The notes under the pieces are model-generated. The model was not told where the DNA came from, made no database searches, and was given only the letters and a program-made list of their open reading frames with translations. Shown one piece after another: positions 5,517 to 6,904 of a DNA stretch of 6,904 bases. Within the stretch, counting starts at the first letter, position 1; every line of letters starts with the position of its first letter. The translations under genes were made by a program, and so were the position numbers. The DNA comes from Minisyncoccota bacterium (GTDB lineage Bacteria > Patescibacteriota > Minisyncoccia > Phycocordibacterales > SBAW01). The DNA lies in the NCBI GenBank assembly GCA_020050775.1, contig JAGVKC010000082.1, forward strand, positions 1 to 6,904, read 5' to 3'.

Positions 5517-5525
5517 CTATCCACA
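5517..5525 (+). promoter_or_regulatory. Second, one-mismatch DnaA box
   Basis: CTATCCACA differs from the DnaA box consensus only at the first base. It has the same orientation as the perfect box and lies 31 bp from it, about three helical turns. Alone it would be weak evidence; it counts only as a partner of the first. Confidence 0.4.
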
Positions 5526-5569
5526 CGCAAGGAAACGACTTCCCACAAGGGGCGTAGAATGAAGACACA

Positions 5570-6304
5570 ATGGCTTCTGGAAAAACCAAGCGGTGGTACC
5601 CAACCACAAGGATGGGCAAGACAGTGGCCTTCCTCTATACGCTTGTGCCGCCCTCCCTTGTTGGCTCACAGTGGCTTGGGGTATTTCCTGAAATACTGCG
5701 CACGCCGCTTATAGCAACCATGGGCGCAGTGCTAGCCTTCGCGCTTCTGTCGCGCATGACTGGCAAAAAGCTCTTCTACAACCGCCGTATGGGTCATACC
5801 GGGGATTCCGGCTTTACCCTTATCGAGCTTTTGATGGTTATCTCGATTATTGGCATGCTTGCGGCCATACTCATCCCTTCGATTATTAATGTGCGCGGCA
5901 AAGCCTACTATTCGCGCGCGAAAGCAGAATTCGCAAGCCTCCATAAATCCCTAGAGTTATACGCTCTCGACAAAGGCTCCTACCCACCGGACACGGGTCG
6001 CGACCTTCCTCCAGGACTTGAGCCATACCTGAGTACTTCTGGTACATGGCCGGATGCGCCTTGGCCTGGCAGTGTTTATGACTGGGACACCTGGTCAGCG
6101 GCGGAACTCGCATACGAACCGAAAGCCCCGGTCCAGCAGATTAGCATCCGTTTTTGCACAACCCCATCCACCTGTACGATTCCAAACGAATCCTGGGCGT
6201 CTAACTTCGATTACTACAGCGCATTGTATTACTGCATCTCGGGCCCGTGCCGGTCACATAGTAGCCGGCCTGCAAACCACCCTGGATACTGCATAAATTG
6301 TTAA
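5570..6304 (+). CDS. Type IV prepilin-like protein with two-span N-terminal extension
   Basis: The core is a type IV pilin or pseudopilin. The prepilin peptidase site GHTGDSG/FTLIELL lies at residues 75-88, with cleavage expected after G81 and the conserved Glu at +5 (E86). The hydrophobic helix runs about 82-104, then an amphipathic helix (110-134) and YALDKGSYPPDTG, common in PulG/PilA-type proteins. Ahead of the site are about 73 unusual residues with two likely membrane segments (about 19-39 and 45-62) and basic flanks that fit the positive-inside rule. Starting at the internal ATG at 5789 would give an ordinary short-leader prepilin, but I see no ribosome binding site there. The C-terminus has six cysteines, including CISGPC and CINC. 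The product is probably exported to a surface pilus or pseudopilus. The gene is divergent from mraZ, and no clear promoter or terminator was found. Confidence 0.85.
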   Translation: MASGKTKRWYPTTRMGKTVAFLYTLVPPSLVGSQWLGVFPEILRTPLIATMGAVLAFALLSRMTGKKLFYNRRMGHTGDSGFTLIELLMVISIIGMLAAILIPSIINVRGKAYYSRAKAEFASLHKSLELYALDKGSYPPDTGRDLPPGLEPYLSTSGTWPDAPWPGSVYDWDTWSAAELAYEPKAPVQQISIRFCTTPSTCTIPNESWASNFDYYSALYYCISGPCRSHSSRPANHPGYCINC

Positions 6305-6340
6305 TGAGAATAAGCCGCTAGCAGCTTCACAAAGAACTCA

Positions 6341-6369
6341 TTGACAAATCGAGTGTTTTAATATATTAT
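6341..6369 (+). promoter_or_regulatory. Near-consensus promoter for the 79-residue membrane protein
   Basis: TTGACA (6341-6346, perfect -35), a 17-nt spacer and TATTAT (6364-6369, five of six) make one of the best promoter matches in the window. The predicted start is near 6376, giving a leader of about 56 nt. Between the prepilin stop and this promoter there is no convincing terminator, so some read-through is possible. Confidence 0.85.
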
Positions 6370-6382
6370 ATAAAAGGACAGG

Positions 6383-6428
6383 GAGACGTCGCAACCTCAG
6401 GCAACTTAAGTCAAAAGGAGCGAGTCTC
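6383..6428 (+). promoter_or_regulatory. Foldable mRNA leader enclosing the ribosome binding site
   Basis: GAGAC (6383-6387) plus TCGC (6389-6392, after a single bulged G) pair with GCGA (6420-6423) and GTCTC (6424-6428): nine base pairs. The 27-nt loop holds an 8-nt palindrome ACTTAAGT (6404-6411) and most of the AAGGAG ribosome binding site (6415-6420). The stem ends 3 nt before the ATG. I do not recognise a known riboswitch class in it. Confidence 0.45.
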
Positions 6429-6431
6429 AAT

Positions 6432-6671
6432 ATGAGTACTTCAACGAAAGTGGCGGTCATCGAAGAACGTATCCGCCTAAAAACCAAACGTGCGTATGAC
6501 AAACAAGGAGCCGTGTTCATTTACACGCTCGCAGGATGCACAGCCTGTGCATTCATTGTCGCAGTCTATTGGGCAGTGATGCAGCGAGTTGCGCCGGATG
6601 CTTCGGCTTACTGCTCCGCTGCGATACGCGACGGGATGACACAGTTCATCTCTTCCATGTTTGGATTCTAA
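6432..6671 (+). CDS. Small single-span membrane protein, unknown
   Basis: The 79-residue product has a basic, helix-prone N-terminus (EERIRLKTKRAYDKQ, 11-25) that should stay in the cytoplasm. One membrane segment (about 26-50) contains C36 and C39, and a short outer tail contains C61 and ends in MFGF. There is no prepilin site and no family I recognise. The ATG at 6432 follows AAGGAG (6415-6420) by 11 nt. A near-consensus promoter in front and a strong hairpin terminator just behind mark it as a one-gene transcript that may be highly expressed. Its position behind a prepilin gene allows a link to pilus assembly, but nothing in the sequence shows one. Confidence 0.8.
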   Translation: MSTSTKVAVIEERIRLKTKRAYDKQGAVFIYTLAGCTACAFIVAVYWAVMQRVAPDASAYCSAAIRDGMTQFISSMFGF

Positions 6672-6675
6672 CAAC

Positions 6676-6712
6676 GGGCGCCGCACTCACCATGAGTCGC
6701 GGCGCCCTTTCT
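6676..6712 (+). terminator. Intrinsic terminator after the 79-residue membrane protein
   Basis: GGGCGCCGC (6676-6684) pairs with GCGGCGCCC (6699-6707). Four further pairs ACTC/GAGT (6685-6688 with 6694-6697) extend it past one bulged C, closing a 5-nt loop. A modest T-rich tail (TTTCTACTTCT) follows. It lies 4 nt after the stop codon. The short U-tract slightly weakens the call. Confidence 0.85.
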
Positions 6713-6741
6713 ACTTCTCCACACCCGTCAGGCTCCTGAAA

Positions 6742-6801
6742 GGTTTACATATCTCCTTCATCTGATATAAGAGAGATAGACTACTCAATCTTGTGTAAAC
6801 C
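6742..6801 (+). repeat. 8-bp inverted repeat bracketing the last promoter
   Basis: GGTTTACA (6742-6749) and its exact reverse complement TGTAAACC (6794-6801) lie 52 bp apart, about five helical turns. The left copy contains the -35 element and the right copy lies in the predicted leader. This could be a pair of operator half-sites, or a long-range RNA pairing if transcription starts upstream. It may also be chance. Confidence 0.4.
6744..6771 (+). promoter_or_regulatory. Promoter for the partial gene at the right edge
   Basis: TTTACA (6744-6749, five of six), a 16-nt spacer and TATAAG (6766-6771, five of six) with TGA just before the -10. This is the same design as the leftward promoter at 27-54. 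The predicted start is near 6778, leaving a leader of about 60 nt before the ATG at 6839. Confidence 0.75.
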
Positions 6802-6838
6802 GCGTTCCTTCCAATGTGTTCTAAAAAGGAGCTTCGAG

Positions 6839-6904
6839 ATGACGTCTGTGCGGCAACGCTCTCAAAAGCTATCTGTCTATACAAGACAGAGAATTGCGAT
6901 CACC
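6839..6904 (+). CDS. Start of an unidentified gene, cut by the window end
   Basis: Twenty-two codons from ATG at 6839 are open to the end of the window. AAAGGAG (6825-6831) lies 7 nt upstream, an excellent ribosome binding site, and a promoter precedes it. The residues begin MTSVRQRSQKLSVYTRQRIA, basic and without acidic residues, as seen in the cytoplasmic tails of membrane proteins and in some nucleic-acid-binding proteins. Too little is present to name a family. Confidence 0.65.
   Translation, partial: MTSVRQRSQKLSVYTRQRIAIT
6872..6890 (+). repeat. Perfect 7-bp hairpin in the first codons of the partial gene
   Basis: TCTGTCT (6872-6878) pairs with AGACAGA (6884-6890) around ATACA. It lies at codons 12-18 of the open frame and has no U-tract. 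It may slow early translation, mark a non-coding RNA instead of a gene, or be chance. Confidence 0.35.

Noticed and set aside
6305..6340. Terminator for the prepilin gene
   Set aside because: Only a 4-bp AAGC/GCTT stem around a GCTAGC palindrome is visible, without a T-run.
1..6904. tRNA, rRNA, CRISPR array, insertion sequence or replication origin
   Set aside because: No cloverleaf, spaced repeat array, transposase or terminal repeats were seen. Two DnaA boxes without an AT-rich unwinding tract are not enough for an origin call.

Overview
The window carries the start of a division and cell-wall (dcw) cluster, read leftward on the minus strand, and on the plus strand a type IV prepilin-like gene plus small membrane-protein genes. 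The likely host is a Patescibacteria/CPR bacterium, probably of the Parcubacteria type. This rests on remembered family features rather than a search: a MurF without its N-terminal UDP-substrate domain and with P-loop near residue 33, an RsmH whose usual DLGVSS-like motif reads DLGWNRTQL followed by DEPLHM, a compact FtsI, and a short FtsL-like protein. GC content looks close to 50 percent.

Minus strand, in transcription order: mraZ (5414-4980), rsmH (4968-3985), an ftsL-like gene (4000-3677), ftsI (3520-1994) and murF (1991-684). Spacing is tight (11-nt gap, 16-nt overlap, 156-nt gap, 2-nt gap), so this looks like one operon. MraZ is the cluster regulator, RsmH methylates 16S rRNA, FtsL and FtsI belong to the septal peptidoglycan synthase complex, and MurF makes the last cytoplasmic precursor step. 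mraY, murD, ftsW and murG do not follow. Instead there are two small genes (642-463 and 363-124), each with its own extended -10 promoter and a strong intrinsic terminator. Their proteins appear to be paralogues with a small beta-barrel-like pattern. A strong leftward promoter (27-54) then points out of the window.

The divergent region 5415-5569 is the richest regulatory stretch. It holds four MraZ-type boxes in helical phase around a perfect mraZ -10, a GTGGGG palindrome, one perfect DnaA box (TTATCCACA) and one single-mismatch DnaA box.

Plus strand: a 244-residue protein with two predicted membrane segments ahead of a canonical prepilin cleavage site and a cysteine-rich C-terminus (5570-6304). 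Next is a 79-residue single-span membrane protein (6432-6671) with a near-consensus promoter, a foldable leader and its own terminator. Last is the first 22 codons of an unidentified gene (6839 to the window end) with its own promoter. No tRNA, rRNA, CRISPR array or insertion sequence was seen.
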